A stretch of DNA of 64,000 bases from Gallionella sp. (GCA_013044075.1 JABEVG010000038.1:1-64000); one strand, 5' to 3'. Positions 21,096 through 32,467 are shown, counted from the stretch's first letter. Numbers and translations: made by a program. Notes: generated from the letters alone by a model not told the origin.

Positions 21096-22730
21096 TCAGG
21101 CAGGGTGGTATTGATAGAGCCAAGTTTCGCTGAGTGTTTTTCCCGCGATCCGGAGAAAGAGGCGTATTTCGACGGGATCTGTCCCTGTTTCCAATGCACC
21201 TAAATCAAACAGGGTGCGCCAATGTCCAGGCACGCCATTCGGGTTGGCCTCTGTCCATGCGTTCAATATCTTGCCACGAGAAATCGTTAATACTGTCTCG
21301 GGTACGGAGCCGGGCGGCAATTGGTCGAGTGCGCCTCCCTTGAATTCCACCTCAAACTTATGAGCATCTGACAGACGTTTTGCCGGTTCGCCAGCGCGTC
21401 CGATACGAGTAGCCACACAGTGCGCCAGATTGGTTTTAAACGGTTCTTGTGACCCCCAGTGCAGGCGGTAGTGCAAACGATAACTGGAGCCAGCGATGGC
21501 CTTTGCACGGGGGACCCACATTGCGACCACGTTATCGTAGATCTCTTCGTCAGTGGGCAGCTCGACTAACTGCACCGAACCCTCGCCCCACTCTTCCAAA
21601 GGCTCGATCCATAGACTGGGTCTGCGCTCATAATGAACAGCATCCAGATACTCGCTGAAACGGCGTTCTCGCTGCATCAGGCCAAATCCCCGAGGGTTGT
21701 GGTCAGCAAAGGCCGAAACATTGATGCCCTTGGGATCAATGAGGGGACGCCAGATATGTTCATTGGCACCCGTCCACAGGGCCAGGCCATCCGAATCATG
21801 TACTTCAGGACGCCAGTCTATATTGGATGCCTTGTCCTTTTCCGAAAACCAGTACATCGAAGTTGCTGGCGCAATACCAAATCGTGCAACGTCTTTACGC
21901 AGGAACAGGTTGGCTTCAATGTCCATCACCACGCCGGATCCCCGTGTCATCGCAAAGCGATAGGCACCGGTGATGCTGGGGCCATCCAGCAGGGAGTAGA
22001 CGATTACCGTATCAGCACCCTCTTTAGGGGGTTCAAAATAGAATCGGCTGAAAACGGGAAATTCTTCTGCTTGGCCTGTTTCTACGACGTTGATTGCGAT
22101 GCCACGCGCAGACAAACCATATTGGTATTCATCGCCAATTGCACGAAAGTAGGAGGCACCCAAAAATGCAGCCCAGTCGTTATGTTGCCAATTGAGGCGC
22201 GATTGATCGCCAAAACGGCTTTCCTGAATGCGAAACCCGGCATAGTGGGTCTGCACTCCCATATGTTGAGCGGGGCTGTCGATCGGCATCTCAAAATGGT
22301 GTTTGTCGAACAGAATTTCGCGCGCGATGACATGAGGTGATTTTTCGTTCGACGATCTATCCAGACGATACATCTGCACCGGAGACTGAAAAAAACGCCC
22401 CGGATGAAAGAACTCGATAGGATACTGTCCGGGACCGTCGGCAAACAAGGCATCTTGTGACTTGAATCGGATTTTTCCGTGGGCTTCCCAATCAATTTGT
22501 TCGAGCACGCCCCGGTCAAGTTGCGTGGCGGGCAGATAAGCGTGCTTCGCCATGAGCCGCGCCTCATTGATTAGTCCTTCCCAGGAAAAGACAGAGGCTG
22601 AGCCTAGAGCCAAGCCCGCCTCGGCGGATATGGCATTAGACCAAGGGAAGGCAGTTGTGGCGGCAGCAGTGGCCAACAGGCCAAGGAATCGGCGGCGGTT
22701 AAATTCGGGCATAGATAAAACTTGGTACAT
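21096..22730 (-). CDS. opgD: periplasmic glucan biosynthesis protein, OpgD/OpgG family with Tat-type signal
   Basis: MPEFNRRRFLGLLATAAATTAFP twin-arginine signal; MdoG family body; alternative start at 22712. Confidence 0.85.
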   Translation of the reverse strand: MYQVLSMPEFNRRRFLGLLATAAATTAFPWSNAISAEAGLALGSASVFSWEGLINEARLMAKHAYLPATQLDRGVLEQIDWEAHGKIRFKSQDALFADGPGQYPIEFFHPGRFFQSPVQMYRLDRSSNEKSPHVIAREILFDKHHFEMPIDSPAQHMGVQTHYAGFRIQESRFGDQSRLNWQHNDWAAFLGASYFRAIGDEYQYGLSARGIAINVVETGQAEEFPVFSRFYFEPPKEGADTVIVYSLLDGPSITGAYRFAMTRGSGVVMDIEANLFLRKDVARFGIAPATSMYWFSEKDKASNIDWRPEVHDSDGLALWTGANEHIWRPLIDPKGINVSAFADHNPRGFGLMQRERRFSEYLDAVHYERRPSLWIEPLEEWGEGSVQLVELPTDEEIYDNVVAMWVPRAKAIAGSSYRLHYRLHWGSQEPFKTNLAHCVATRIGRAGEPAKRLSDAHKFEVEFKGGALDQLPPGSVPETVLTISRGKILNAWTEANPNGVPGHWRTLFDLGALETGTDPVEIRLFLRIAGKTLSETWLYQYHPA

Positions 22731-22789
22731 TATTGATTCGTTATTGAATCGATCAGCAGCGATATCGCTTTAGGAAATAAGCGAACCAA

Positions 22790-24685
22790 TCACACCCAGG
22801 CGCGTAGCAGGACGGCTGGAATCGTGCGTTCTTCTGGCGTGAGCAGCCAGAGGCGACGGCGTAAGGACAGCCCCCAACGGGATTCGCTCGTCAGCACCGT
22901 CAATGGGGCTGACAGTAGCAAGGGCAAACCTACGGGCAACAGCCACCACGCCGCATCTTGATGAACTTGAAAGGTCGTCAACAGACCCAAGGCAACAATG
23001 ATCATGATGGGCACGAACCGCAGTAACGCATCGCGCCATTGTATAGAGTGGGCTTCACGCATCGGAGACTTCCACTCCAGATCCAGTCCGGTGAGTGCTG
23101 TAATTACGAACAGCGTATGAGCAATCATACGGATGGGTGCTTGCAGGGCAGATAGGATGGCTTCCAGAATGGAGCTTTTGATCAATGCCGAGCTGCCACC
23201 ATAATTTGCCTGTTCCCCACGAAGCAGAATTGCGGCTACTGCTAGCAGCCGTGGCAAAAACAACAGTGTCAGGGTTAGTCCCCACAGCCATTCCAGCTGG
23301 GGAGACAATTCCAGATAAGAAAAGAATCCCGTCGCTCCGGTATGCGGTTCCAGCAGTCTCAGGCTTAAACTGACCAGAAGAAAGCACAGCCACAGCGGAG
23401 CCGAAACATAAGCCATCGCACCGGTGAACAACATGGCGCGATGAACCGGCTGGAATCCCGGTTCGGTAATCAGACGAAAATTCATCAGATTACCTTGACA
23501 CCAGCGCCGGTCGCGCTGAAGCTCTTCCATCAGGTTGGAAGGTTGCTGCTCGTAACTGCCTTCCAGGTCGGTGGTGAGCCAGGTGTAATAACCGGCACGG
23601 CGCATCAGTGCTGCTTCGACAAAATCGTGGGAAAGTATTTCTCCGGAGAGTCCTCCGCGACCGGGCAATTTGGCCAATGCGCAATGCTTCATGAACGGTT
23701 CGACACGGATGATGGCGTTATGCCCCCAGTAATGGGATTCCCCCAGTTGCCAATACATCATCCCGGCTGTGAACAAACGTCCAACCACCCGTCCGGCAAA
23801 CTGCTGGGCACGGGCATGCAAGGTCTGTACGCCGCAGGCACGGGGGGCAGTTTGAATAATTCCTGCTTTCGGATATGCCTCCATCATGCGAACCAACATG
23901 GTGATGGTCTCTCCGGTCATTACGCTATCCGCATCGAGTACCACCATGTAACGGTAATTGCCTCCCCAGCGGCGGCAAAAATCGGCCACATTGCCAGCCT
24001 TGCGCCGGGTGCGGCGTTCGCGCAGCCGGTAATAAAGCCGGCAACGATCACCCAGTTGCGATTGCAGCGTGGACCAGGCAGCCAGTTCTTGTGCACGCAT
24101 GACGGGGTCGTAAGTGTCGGAAAGCACGTAAACATCAAACAAGTCGGCTCCCTCGCTATCCGCCAAGGATTCGCAGGTGGCGCGCAATCCCGCGAACACG
24201 GGATCAACTGGCTCATTACAGATTGGCATGATGACGGCTGTACGTGCATCACGACCCAAAGTCTGGCGGCGCGCAACATCAAGAGACAGCGCGTGCGGGT
24301 CGGGTCGCCATAACACCCACAATCCCATCAGCGCGGTCACGAAACCCGCCGTCACCCAGCCGAGCAACAAAGCAAACAGCACCAGCTGAATAAAATGCAG
24401 AACCGGATGGATGCTTTCAACCGTCCCGGTGTGGGAAAGGAGGCTGGCAGCGGCGCAGGCACTGGCGACCACGAGCGTCGTCAAAGCCATACGCCGCACA
24501 GATGCTGCCTTTTTCCAAGAGGGTGAGGGGGAGCTTACCTCTTGGACTAAACCGATTCTGCGAAACAGTATGATCCATAGCCCACGCCAGAAACCAGTCC
24601 AAGAACGCGGGGTCATGCTGACGCGACGGATAGGTGGAGCAATCTTTACGGAATGAGTTACAACCTCGACGTTGTGTGGATTCAT
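22790..24685 (-). CDS. opgH: glucans biosynthesis glucosyltransferase H
   Basis: ORF 631 aa; MPICNEPVDPVFAGLRATCESL, VLDADSVMTGETI, QRDRRWCQGNLMNFRL. Confidence 0.95.
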   Translation of the reverse strand: MNPHNVEVVTHSVKIAPPIRRVSMTPRSWTGFWRGLWIILFRRIGLVQEVSSPSPSWKKAASVRRMALTTLVVASACAAASLLSHTGTVESIHPVLHFIQLVLFALLLGWVTAGFVTALMGLWVLWRPDPHALSLDVARRQTLGRDARTAVIMPICNEPVDPVFAGLRATCESLADSEGADLFDVYVLSDTYDPVMRAQELAAWSTLQSQLGDRCRLYYRLRERRTRRKAGNVADFCRRWGGNYRYMVVLDADSVMTGETITMLVRMMEAYPKAGIIQTAPRACGVQTLHARAQQFAGRVVGRLFTAGMMYWQLGESHYWGHNAIIRVEPFMKHCALAKLPGRGGLSGEILSHDFVEAALMRRAGYYTWLTTDLEGSYEQQPSNLMEELQRDRRWCQGNLMNFRLITEPGFQPVHRAMLFTGAMAYVSAPLWLCFLLVSLSLRLLEPHTGATGFFSYLELSPQLEWLWGLTLTLLFLPRLLAVAAILLRGEQANYGGSSALIKSSILEAILSALQAPIRMIAHTLFVITALTGLDLEWKSPMREAHSIQWRDALLRFVPIMIIVALGLLTTFQVHQDAAWWLLPVGLPLLLSAPLTVLTSESRWGLSLRRRLWLLTPEERTIPAVLLRAWV

Positions 24686-25071
24686 GGTCTATCTTTATGT
24701 TGAACTGAATTGGCTCAGTTACCATAGAGCAATTATCAGGCCATTTACTTTATAAATTTTTAACCTATTGATTGTTATATGCCTTGACCCGTCTGTGTCG
24801 GAATAAAAAGCCGTTTTTATTGAATTGTTCTTTGGATTTGGAATGTGGTGTCGCTATTTAACGACATTATTTTTGAGGCGTATCGACAACGTGGCTGTAA
24901 CTTGACGAAAACAAAGGGAATTATTCTGTCTCAAAAAGGAGACAATGTCGCAAGATATCGCGGTAAGTTAGAATGTCCCCAGTAAGTTTTAAAATGCGCG
25001 CCGACACACTGAACACCGTCAGTTTATTTGCTGTCGCCAGCCAACAATACAGTGACGGCCATATTTGGGTG

Positions 25072-25695
25072 ATGAACATATTGCGAAAAATCATGTTGGG
25101 TGTAGCCGCTGTTTCGGCATGTGCCGTGGCTCGTGTCGCATGGGGCGAGGTGGACGCGCGCATCGTAGTTCAACCTAAGCCGCAAGCCGAGCAGCGTACC
25201 ATCGAACACAAGCCGCAGCGTTCGGTCGGGTCTGGAGAGGCCAATAAAAATGCCCCAGTTGCTGCAGCAAACCTTCGGCACCAGATTGGAAAACCGGCGG
25301 GACAGTTACGAACCCCGCAAAGAGTCATAGAGCTGGCACCGGTGACACGGAAGATACCATCTGGGAACCTGCTGACAAAACTCATAAACAGCGATCCGGT
25401 TGAAATGAACCTTCAGCAAAGTACTCTCGCTAAATCAGAAATGGCAGGGAGTACAGAAGCTGCTGTTGGATTCGGTCTCGATATCGGAAATGGTCTTCCC
25501 TTGCCTACCCCGGATAGTGTTTTGATTGCACCCCAGGACAAGCCTGCTGGATTTCATGTCGGCGTGGATTACAGCCTGGATCAAAAATGGGGATTAACAG
25601 GGCTGGCAGGCGTGATGACGACAGGAGGTATCGTTGCAAATCCCGTGAAACCTTCCGTCAACCAGGTCGGAGTCCGGGCCAGTTACCGGTTTTGA
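25072..25695 (+). CDS. hypothetical secreted protein, possible outer-membrane-associated
   Basis: start set at MNILRKIMLGVAAVSACAVARVAWGE (signal-like); C-terminus ends ...VGVRASYRF (beta-barrel-like terminal Phe). Confidence 0.6.
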   Translation: MNILRKIMLGVAAVSACAVARVAWGEVDARIVVQPKPQAEQRTIEHKPQRSVGSGEANKNAPVAAANLRHQIGKPAGQLRTPQRVIELAPVTRKIPSGNLLTKLINSDPVEMNLQQSTLAKSEMAGSTEAAVGFGLDIGNGLPLPTPDSVLIAPQDKPAGFHVGVDYSLDQKWGLTGLAGVMTTGGIVANPVKPSVNQVGVRASYRF

Positions 25696-25717
25696 AGTGT
25701 CTTGCAAGACCGGTTGC

Positions 25718-27781
25718 TCATGGCTGTGGCGGCCCGTTCAATTCCTTGGTTTTCTCATCTGCAATTTTTTTCGGCGGCGCAAGAAAATCCATCGGTGCTG
25801 TAAAGAAACGCATCAGTACTGCCTTGAACAATTTTGGCCATTGGGCGAAACGCACCTGGCGCGAGCGCAATGCCACGAACAGTGCCAGGGAAAAGCTGAC
25901 CAACAGGTTTACTGCGCCTATGCCCAGTACACCCAAAGTGGAAATAACGGCGGTTTGCCACGTGATGGAATTTTCCAAGCCGACCAATGAGGTGGCGAAA
26001 TAGGCGGTAGAAAACGTGACGTGACGAATATCTATGGGCAGGCCGAGCAGGAAACCCAGTGTTCCCATGCTGCCGAGCAATATCCCGAAATAGAAATTAC
26101 CCATCAACCCTCCCAGATTATTTTCGATATAACCCGCAAGTTTTTTTAGGCGGATTTCTCCCAGCAAGCGACGCAGCCAGCGCAACTGGGCTATACGCGC
26201 AGGAATGTGGGCGTAAGCGGCTTTGTTATCGTAATAACCGGATATCAGCCCAGCCACAAACAAACACCCCCCCGCGATAGCCGCATAAAAGAGTGCGAGG
26301 CTGTGTATAGGGTCGATGTCGTGCAATAGATGCCCCGCTTTTTCCGGTGTGACAAGGTGATGTCCTTGCAGGTAAAAATATCCCCAGGCGATCAGATAGG
26401 CCATCGGGAAGGCGATGATGATATTGCCTAACACCGCGACGAATTGGGTGCGTATTACCTTAACGATCAGTTCCACCAGACTATCAAGATCGAGGTTGCG
26501 GCCGTCGCGACTGTGCAAGCCGGCGGCGATGTGTGAGGCGGTCATGGCCGGCTGCTTGGTAGCAACCGTAAAGTGCAGCACGTGGATCAACATGAAGCCC
26601 AGCGAGTAATTCATGCTGAACAGGAAAGCCTCCACCAACGGTGCGGCACGCAAGTAGGAAGCGAGGATTTTGAACATCGCCATGAAGCTGATAAAAAAAC
26701 CGGCACCGGCTGCCGAACGTAACATCGCAAAATATTCGCGGCGATTTTCCGCGACATAGTGCTCGCCGGTGCGGCTGGCATTTTCCGTGACATTGCGCGC
26801 CAGCAGGTTGATATTGCTGGCGAACAGCTCACGCAGCGCATATTTGCGATTGTGTGCCTCAATCAGCTCCAAGCCCAATGCCAAGGCGGCACTACACTTT
26901 GGGGAGTGCGTAGTACCGGTGTCGCAGTCCTGAACAAGGGAGGAAGCGTGGGTCACATCTACCAGCACCAGCAACTTGCGCAACCGGTCGATACTCTGGG
27001 TGAGTCGTACCAGCAAATAGGTAAGTGCCACACTGGTGCCATGGTGCAGCGTGTTTTTGCGAATTTTGGTGACGACCGTTGCGCACTGGTCCAACATCAC
27101 CAGCAAATGTCTGGCATCTTCGACTAGCACCGAGTCACCATTTAAAAAGCGGGCATAGTCATCAAGGTAGCGGTGCACCTCGACATTCTGCATCAAAAAG
27201 GGTGATGCGAAGGTTTCGAGATCCGGGTTGTTGCGGATCAATTCCGGCTCCAGCCCCATCGCACCGATGCGGTAAGACAACGTCTGAATCGCCTCCAGCA
27301 GCTGCACGGTCGTTTTTTGCTGGCCTGCTGTGTCTTCCCCTGTCTCACCGGCGTTAGCCAAGGTGTTAAACAGTGCCAGCCAATCTGCCGCAGGCACGCC
27401 GCTCATCCACAGGTAATCGGTATTACCGGGCAGTATCCGGTCCAGACAATCGCGCAAATAATTATCATCCACTGCGGGTGGCAGCAGGCGGTAGGCGAGA
27501 CGCTGGAACAGCTCGGTGAAAAACCCGCTGCTGGAAAGGACACCGGTATCGGTATAAAGACTGGTCTGATGCCGTGCCGATAGCACACGCAGCAGGTAGC
27601 GGCGTAAAGCCACGGCGTGGCAGTGATTGCCTTGCAGCAACTGCGTGAGGGTGCGGACGTTGGTGGTGGCCCGATCAATCTGGTGTGGCTTCGCCGGCCG
27701 CAATCTCTGGACGAGATCCGCCAGATTGTCGATGGTGCAGGTGTCGGGGTGGGCGGCAATACGTTCAAGTAGGTTTAGCAT
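25718..27781 (-). CDS. polytopic membrane protein of the family annotated 'site-specific recombinase' (Gcr-like)
   Basis: ORF 687 aa; helical N-terminal half, several hydrophobic TM-like segments in the C-terminal half. Confidence 0.75.
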   Translation of the reverse strand: MLNLLERIAAHPDTCTIDNLADLVQRLRPAKPHQIDRATTNVRTLTQLLQGNHCHAVALRRYLLRVLSARHQTSLYTDTGVLSSSGFFTELFQRLAYRLLPPAVDDNYLRDCLDRILPGNTDYLWMSGVPAADWLALFNTLANAGETGEDTAGQQKTTVQLLEAIQTLSYRIGAMGLEPELIRNNPDLETFASPFLMQNVEVHRYLDDYARFLNGDSVLVEDARHLLVMLDQCATVVTKIRKNTLHHGTSVALTYLLVRLTQSIDRLRKLLVLVDVTHASSLVQDCDTGTTHSPKCSAALALGLELIEAHNRKYALRELFASNINLLARNVTENASRTGEHYVAENRREYFAMLRSAAGAGFFISFMAMFKILASYLRAAPLVEAFLFSMNYSLGFMLIHVLHFTVATKQPAMTASHIAAGLHSRDGRNLDLDSLVELIVKVIRTQFVAVLGNIIIAFPMAYLIAWGYFYLQGHHLVTPEKAGHLLHDIDPIHSLALFYAAIAGGCLFVAGLISGYYDNKAAYAHIPARIAQLRWLRRLLGEIRLKKLAGYIENNLGGLMGNFYFGILLGSMGTLGFLLGLPIDIRHVTFSTAYFATSLVGLENSITWQTAVISTLGVLGIGAVNLLVSFSLALFVALRSRQVRFAQWPKLFKAVLMRFFTAPMDFLAPPKKIADEKTKELNGPPQP

Positions 27782-28021
27782 CGGGGAAATTATAGTGCCG
27801 ATTCAGGTCGAGGTGATCGGTCTAGCGCATCCGTAGACACTTGACAAGCTAGAGACGGGACCCAGAACCCGCCGCGACGGTCGGCATTCAGTGTGGATTT
27901 TATCAAGCTGCACTCCGAAATCTTTTGACCGGGCCGCAGGTGAAAAACTTATCCGGCCCACGAAGCAAACGACGCCCGCCATGCACTGCTTATTGCCGTG
28001 CAATCTCATGTAGCGGAAAAA

Positions 28022-29539
28022 TTAGCGCGATAGTTCCCAAACCATTTGCAACAGCAGAATCAGCGCGATCACCATAAGCAAGGTATTGCGGCGTTTCTGC
28101 TGCACCAACAGTTGCTGCATGATGCCGTCGAGTTCGGCACGGGTATTTTTTTCATGCAGACGCTGATGCAACAGACGCGGTATCTGCGGCAACAGCGTGG
28201 CGTAATGGGGTGCTTCTTCGCGCAAGGTTTTGAGCAGTCCGCGCCAGCCGACCTGCTCGCTCATCCAGCGTTCCAGCCAGGGCTTGGCGGTCTTCCACAG
28301 ATCGAGCTCGGGATCAAGTTGCAGCCCCAGACCCTCAATGTTGAGCAATGTCTTTTGCAGCAGCACCAGTTGCGGCTGGATCTCGATGCCGAAACGGCGC
28401 GAGGTCTGGAACAGGCGCAGCAGCACCTTGCCGAACGACACTTCGCGCAACGGTTTGTCGAAGATCGGTTCGCACACCGCGCGTATCGCGGCTTCCAGCT
28501 CATCGACGCGGGTGTCGGCCGGGGCCCAGCCGGACTCGATATGCACTTCGGCGACGCGCTTGTAATCGCGGCGGAAGAAAGCGATGAAGTTCTGCGCGAG
28601 ATAATGTTTGTCGCTATCGGTCAGCGTGCCCATGATGCCGAAGTCCAGCGCGATATAACGGCCATCGCTGGCCACCTGGACATTGCCGGGATGCATGTCG
28701 GCATGAAAAAATCCGTCGCGGAAAACCTGCGTGTAGAAGATCTCCACGCCGTCCGAAGCCAGCTTGGAGATGTTCACGCCCGCGCTGCGCAAACTCTCCA
28801 CCTGATTGACCGGCGTGCCATACATCCTTTCCATCACCATCACTTCCGAGCTGCAAAAGTCCCAATACATCTCGGGAACCAGCAGCAACTTGGATGTGGC
28901 GAAATTGCGCTTGAGCTGGCTGGCGTTGGCGGCTTCGCGGGTCAGGTCCAGCTCGTCGCCGAGGTATTTCTCGAACTCGTTCACCACCAGTTTCGGCTTG
29001 AGACGGCGGCCATCCGCCCACAGTTTTTCCATCAGATCGGCGGCGACTTTCAGCAGCGCGATGTCATGCGCGATGACCTTGGTAATGCCGGGCCGCAAGA
29101 TCTTCACCGCCGCGTGGCGACCATCCGGCAGCACAGCAAAATGCACTTGCGCGACCGACGCGCTGGCAACCGGCAGCTCTTCGAAACTTTGAAAGACCTC
29201 GCCCAAGGGGCGGCGATAGTTGGCTTCCAGGATCGCGATGGCTTGCGCCGAGGGAAACGGCGGCACCTGGTCCTGCAACTTGGCCAGCTCGTCGGCGATG
29301 TCGGCGGGCATCAGGTCGCGCCGCGTGGACAACATCTGTCCGAACTTGACGAAGATCGGCCCCAGGTTTTCCAGTGCCAAGCGCAAGCGCACCGCGCGTG
29401 GCCGTTTGGTGCTGCGGAAAAACAACAGGATGTTGAGCGGCACGCGCAGCCAGCGTACCCGTTCATGCGCGAGCAAGAACTCGTCCAGACCAAAACGCAG
29501 CACGACGAAGATGATTGTGATCAGACGAAAGAGACGCAT
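28022..29539 (-). CDS. ubiB: ubiquinone biosynthesis regulatory protein kinase UbiB
   Basis: start [57 protein letters not shown]. Confidence 0.95.
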   Translation of the reverse strand: MRLFRLITIIFVVLRFGLDEFLLAHERVRWLRVPLNILLFFRSTKRPRAVRLRLALENLGPIFVKFGQMLSTRRDLMPADIADELAKLQDQVPPFPSAQAIAILEANYRRPLGEVFQSFEELPVASASVAQVHFAVLPDGRHAAVKILRPGITKVIAHDIALLKVAADLMEKLWADGRRLKPKLVVNEFEKYLGDELDLTREAANASQLKRNFATSKLLLVPEMYWDFCSSEVMVMERMYGTPVNQVESLRSAGVNISKLASDGVEIFYTQVFRDGFFHADMHPGNVQVASDGRYIALDFGIMGTLTDSDKHYLAQNFIAFFRRDYKRVAEVHIESGWAPADTRVDELEAAIRAVCEPIFDKPLREVSFGKVLLRLFQTSRRFGIEIQPQLVLLQKTLLNIEGLGLQLDPELDLWKTAKPWLERWMSEQVGWRGLLKTLREEAPHYATLLPQIPRLLHQRLHEKNTRAELDGIMQQLLVQQKRRNTLLMVIALILLLQMVWELSR

Positions 29540-29555
29540 GCTTGGTGGGTGGGGT

Positions 29556-30128
29556 CTATTTATCGGAGAGTCGTTTGACGCGCAGTGCCAGCCGCGCCAC
29601 ATCGTCGCGCAAGGTATCGACGGATGCCGAGAACGCCGCGACTTGATCGGGCTTGGCCAACAGGGGGCTTTCCTCGGTCCAGTATTCGGCTGCCGCCTGC
29701 GACAGATGCAGAGCGGAATCGCCGACTTGCCCGTGCGCGTTTTGCATGAATTGCACGACGCGCTCCGCGGCGATGTCGCCGGTGACACGGCTCAAATCTT
29801 CCGCCGCATCCCAGCGCAGATTCCGCGACAAATAAAAAATCTCGGCCAGCAAAGCGGCATCGCCCTGGCTGGCGACTCCCGCATGGGCCTGCTCGTCTTG
29901 CACCAACAAGCGCGGCAACAAGGATGGCGCGATGTTCAGCACCGCATCGGCGGAAGCCTTGCTGTCCGTGGCTTGCAGCGACCCGTCGCTCAACACGATA
30001 TAGGCAAAAGAAAACGGTGCGATATGGAATCGCACCGTCTTTCCGGCGAACCTCAGCAGCCTGGGCCCCGCCCAACTGTTCTGCGCGAGCACATGATTCA
30101 GCGCGGCGGCAGACGGCTGGGCGAGCAT
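29556..30128 (-). CDS. ubiJ: ubiquinone biosynthesis accessory factor UbiJ (SCP2 domain)
   Basis: ORF 190 aa, SCP2-like N-terminus, immediately upstream of ubiB. Confidence 0.85.
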   Translation of the reverse strand: MLAQPSAAALNHVLAQNSWAGPRLLRFAGKTVRFHIAPFSFAYIVLSDGSLQATDSKASADAVLNIAPSLLPRLLVQDEQAHAGVASQGDAALLAEIFYLSRNLRWDAAEDLSRVTGDIAAERVVQFMQNAHGQVGDSALHLSQAAAEYWTEESPLLAKPDQVAAFSASVDTLRDDVARLALRVKRLSDK

Positions 30129-30130
30129 GG

Positions 30131-30985
30131 TTAGTGCAGCACAGTCTGCTGGATGCCCGACAGCAGCCAGACCGCTTTGTCATCGCGCAGGTTTTTCTGC
30201 ACGTGCCATATCTCATCCACCGCTTCCGGCGCGCCGTTGTTCTCGGTCAACGAACCGGTGAAGCGCACGCTGGCAACCGCCCAATCGCCTTCGTTGGCGA
30301 CTTCCAGCAATTCACCGTCGATATGAACGACATCGGTTTTTTGCAGCGTGTTGTCGCGTTCCTGCATCTGCATGGAGATCTCGGCGAACATCTCCGGCGT
30401 GGTGTACTCGCGGATGTCGTTCAAATCCTTGCGGTCATTCGCGGCTTGCAGGCGGATGAAGGAAGTCTTGGCACTACGCAGGAAACTCTCCACCGGAAAA
30501 TCGGCGGGGATGTTCTTGGCTGGTGCTGGCGTGCTGAACGAACTGCCGGTCGCCGACGTTGCCTGAGCGGGAATCGGCTCATTGTAGGCGGCACCCGCTC
30601 CCGCATACTGCATCGCGGCTGGTGCTTGCTTCTTGCGGAAGTAGGAGATGGCGAACATGACCGCCGCGCCGATCACCAGCATCATCAGGATATTGCCCAT
30701 TGCACCGCCGAGTCCGCCCAGACCGCCGCCGGCGAACATCGCACCCAGACCCGCACCGATTGCCAAGCCAGCCAATGGGCCCAGCCATTTATTGCCCGAA
30801 GGAGCGGCGGCTGGCGCGGCGTTCGGTGCCGGTGCGGCCGTTGGGGCTTTGGGCGCGGCTTGCGGAGTCATGGTGCGTTGTTTGCCGATACTGCTACCAC
30901 CGCCGAAACGCTTGGCTTCGGCGGTGGCCGTGAACAAACTTAGACTGGTCAGAGCAATCATCAAGATCATCAGAAAACGTTTCAT
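30131..30985 (-). CDS. Tim44-like domain protein
   Basis: MKRFLMILMIALTSLSLFTATAEAKRFGGGSSIGKQ signal; glycine-rich TM; C-terminal Tim44-like domain. Confidence 0.9.
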   Translation of the reverse strand: MKRFLMILMIALTSLSLFTATAEAKRFGGGSSIGKQRTMTPQAAPKAPTAAPAPNAAPAAAPSGNKWLGPLAGLAIGAGLGAMFAGGGLGGLGGAMGNILMMLVIGAAVMFAISYFRKKQAPAAMQYAGAGAAYNEPIPAQATSATGSSFSTPAPAKNIPADFPVESFLRSAKTSFIRLQAANDRKDLNDIREYTTPEMFAEISMQMQERDNTLQKTDVVHIDGELLEVANEGDWAVASVRFTGSLTENNGAPEAVDEIWHVQKNLRDDKAVWLLSGIQQTVLH

Positions 30986-31100
30986 ATATTCCTCGTGTGT
31001 GGGTGAAACAAAGCTTGTAAACACCAAGCCCGCCTTAACATGGAGTCATCTCGCAAAATTGCAAGCGCGGGTTGTAGACAAGCAGATCGCCGATAGTTCA

Positions 31101-31475
31101 TTAGGGCTGCGCCGCCCTGATACCTGTCACAAAAAATTCGGTATCGCCAAAACACGTTCCCGGCAAGCCTTTGTGCTGCTCATAAATCAGCGAGACGCGT
31201 GTGCCCACTTGCAGATTGATGCGTTCGGCTACGGCATCGTCGCGCACGGTAAAGTAGAACTTTTCCGGTATCGCGCCGGGCATCGACACCAGAACCAACT
31301 CACCTTCCCAAGTCTTGCACAGCCACCCTTTTTTCGACAGCTTCTGAATGAACCCGGCACGCTCACCTTCTGAATAATTCCAGTGCAGCGCGAGCCAAAG
31401 GTAAAGCGCGAAGATCACCGAGATGGCGACGACGAAAGCCGCGAGATAAATCGCTGCACGTTTGGCGGTGGGCAT
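31101..31475 (-). CDS. hypothetical single-TM inner-membrane protein
   Basis: start at MPTAKRAAIYLAAFVVAISVIFALYLWLAL; the longer ORF start is not credible. Confidence 0.75.
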   Translation of the reverse strand: MPTAKRAAIYLAAFVVAISVIFALYLWLALHWNYSEGERAGFIQKLSKKGWLCKTWEGELVLVSMPGAIPEKFYFTVRDDAVAERINLQVGTRVSLIYEQHKGLPGTCFGDTEFFVTGIRAAQP

Positions 31476-31585
31476 ATCCAACTCCGGTTTAATTTCAGGA
31501 ACGTGTTTCTCGAATGGCCGCGGATTATAGCGGATGACCGGTCGCGCGGGTGGCTGCGCATCGACACGCTGATTCTGGGATGCCG

Positions 31586-32236
31586 CTAAAAATCCGGCGC
31601 ACTGATGCACGCCAGCCACTCGCCCCGCTGCGGATGCACAAAGCCCAGTTTGCTGGCGTGCAGCAGCAAGCGGCACGCGCTCGCCGCGTCTCCGTACAAA
31701 GCATCGCCGAGTATGGGATGGCCTCGCGTCGTCAGATGCACGCGCAGTTGATGGGTGCGGCCCGTGACGGGCTCCAGCTCCACGCGGCTGGTGTGCGTGC
31801 CGCTATCGTATGACAACAGGCGATAGCGAGTGAGCGATGGCTTACCCTGCGCCATATCCACTTTTTGTCTGGGACGATTATCCCAGTCGCTGCCCAGGGG
31901 CAGGGCTATCTCGCCCGTCGCGTGTTCCAACTTGCCGGCCACCACCGCGACATAGCGTTTTTCCATGCCACGCTCGCGAAACATTGCGGAGAGTTGTCGC
32001 TGCATCTGCTCGCCGCGCGCGAACAACATCAAACCCGATGTCGCCATGTCCAATCTATGCACGACCAGCGCGTCAGGAAATTCGGCTTGCACCCGGGTCG
32101 CCAAACTGTCCGATTTGTCCGCGCCGCGACCCGGCACCGCCAGCAGCCCAGCCGGTTTGTTCAGTACCAATAGCAGCTCGTCGCGATAGACTAGGTCGAG
32201 ATCGGCACGGCGCGGAGGCAGATAATCGGGAGGCAT
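31586..32236 (-). CDS. RluA-family 23S/tRNA pseudouridine synthase
   Basis: VLNKPAGLLAVPGRG, VVHRLDMATSGLMLFA, GRTHQLRVHL. Confidence 0.93.
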   Translation of the reverse strand: MPPDYLPPRRADLDLVYRDELLLVLNKPAGLLAVPGRGADKSDSLATRVQAEFPDALVVHRLDMATSGLMLFARGEQMQRQLSAMFRERGMEKRYVAVVAGKLEHATGEIALPLGSDWDNRPRQKVDMAQGKPSLTRYRLLSYDSGTHTSRVELEPVTGRTHQLRVHLTTRGHPILGDALYGDAASACRLLLHASKLGFVHPQRGEWLACISAPDF

Positions 32237-32467
32237 GTTGTGCAATTTCTTGTCGCTGGTGTACCGGGCGGCATAGTGTGAACGATAAATCGGCTTCCCG
32301 CCAACGTGTCCGGCAAACTGGCGCGCGCTCAACTGTTGGTTGCTAGGGGCTATGAAATGCCCGATAATTTGCGCGTTTTTCCAAACACACGGTTTGCATC
32401 ATTTTCTCACCAGCGACCTGGCGACTTCTTTGTCCCGCACGGGGATCATCACCAACGACACACAATC

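Noticed and set aside
25718-27781. Mobile element, based on the 'site-specific recombinase' family name
   Set aside because: No flanking repeats, no recombinase motif, and surrounding genes look like ordinary chromosomal genes.
28046-29578. 510 aa plus-strand ORF opposite ubiB
   Set aside because: Antisense shadow of ubiB; Gln/His/Arg-rich translation with no recognisable domain.
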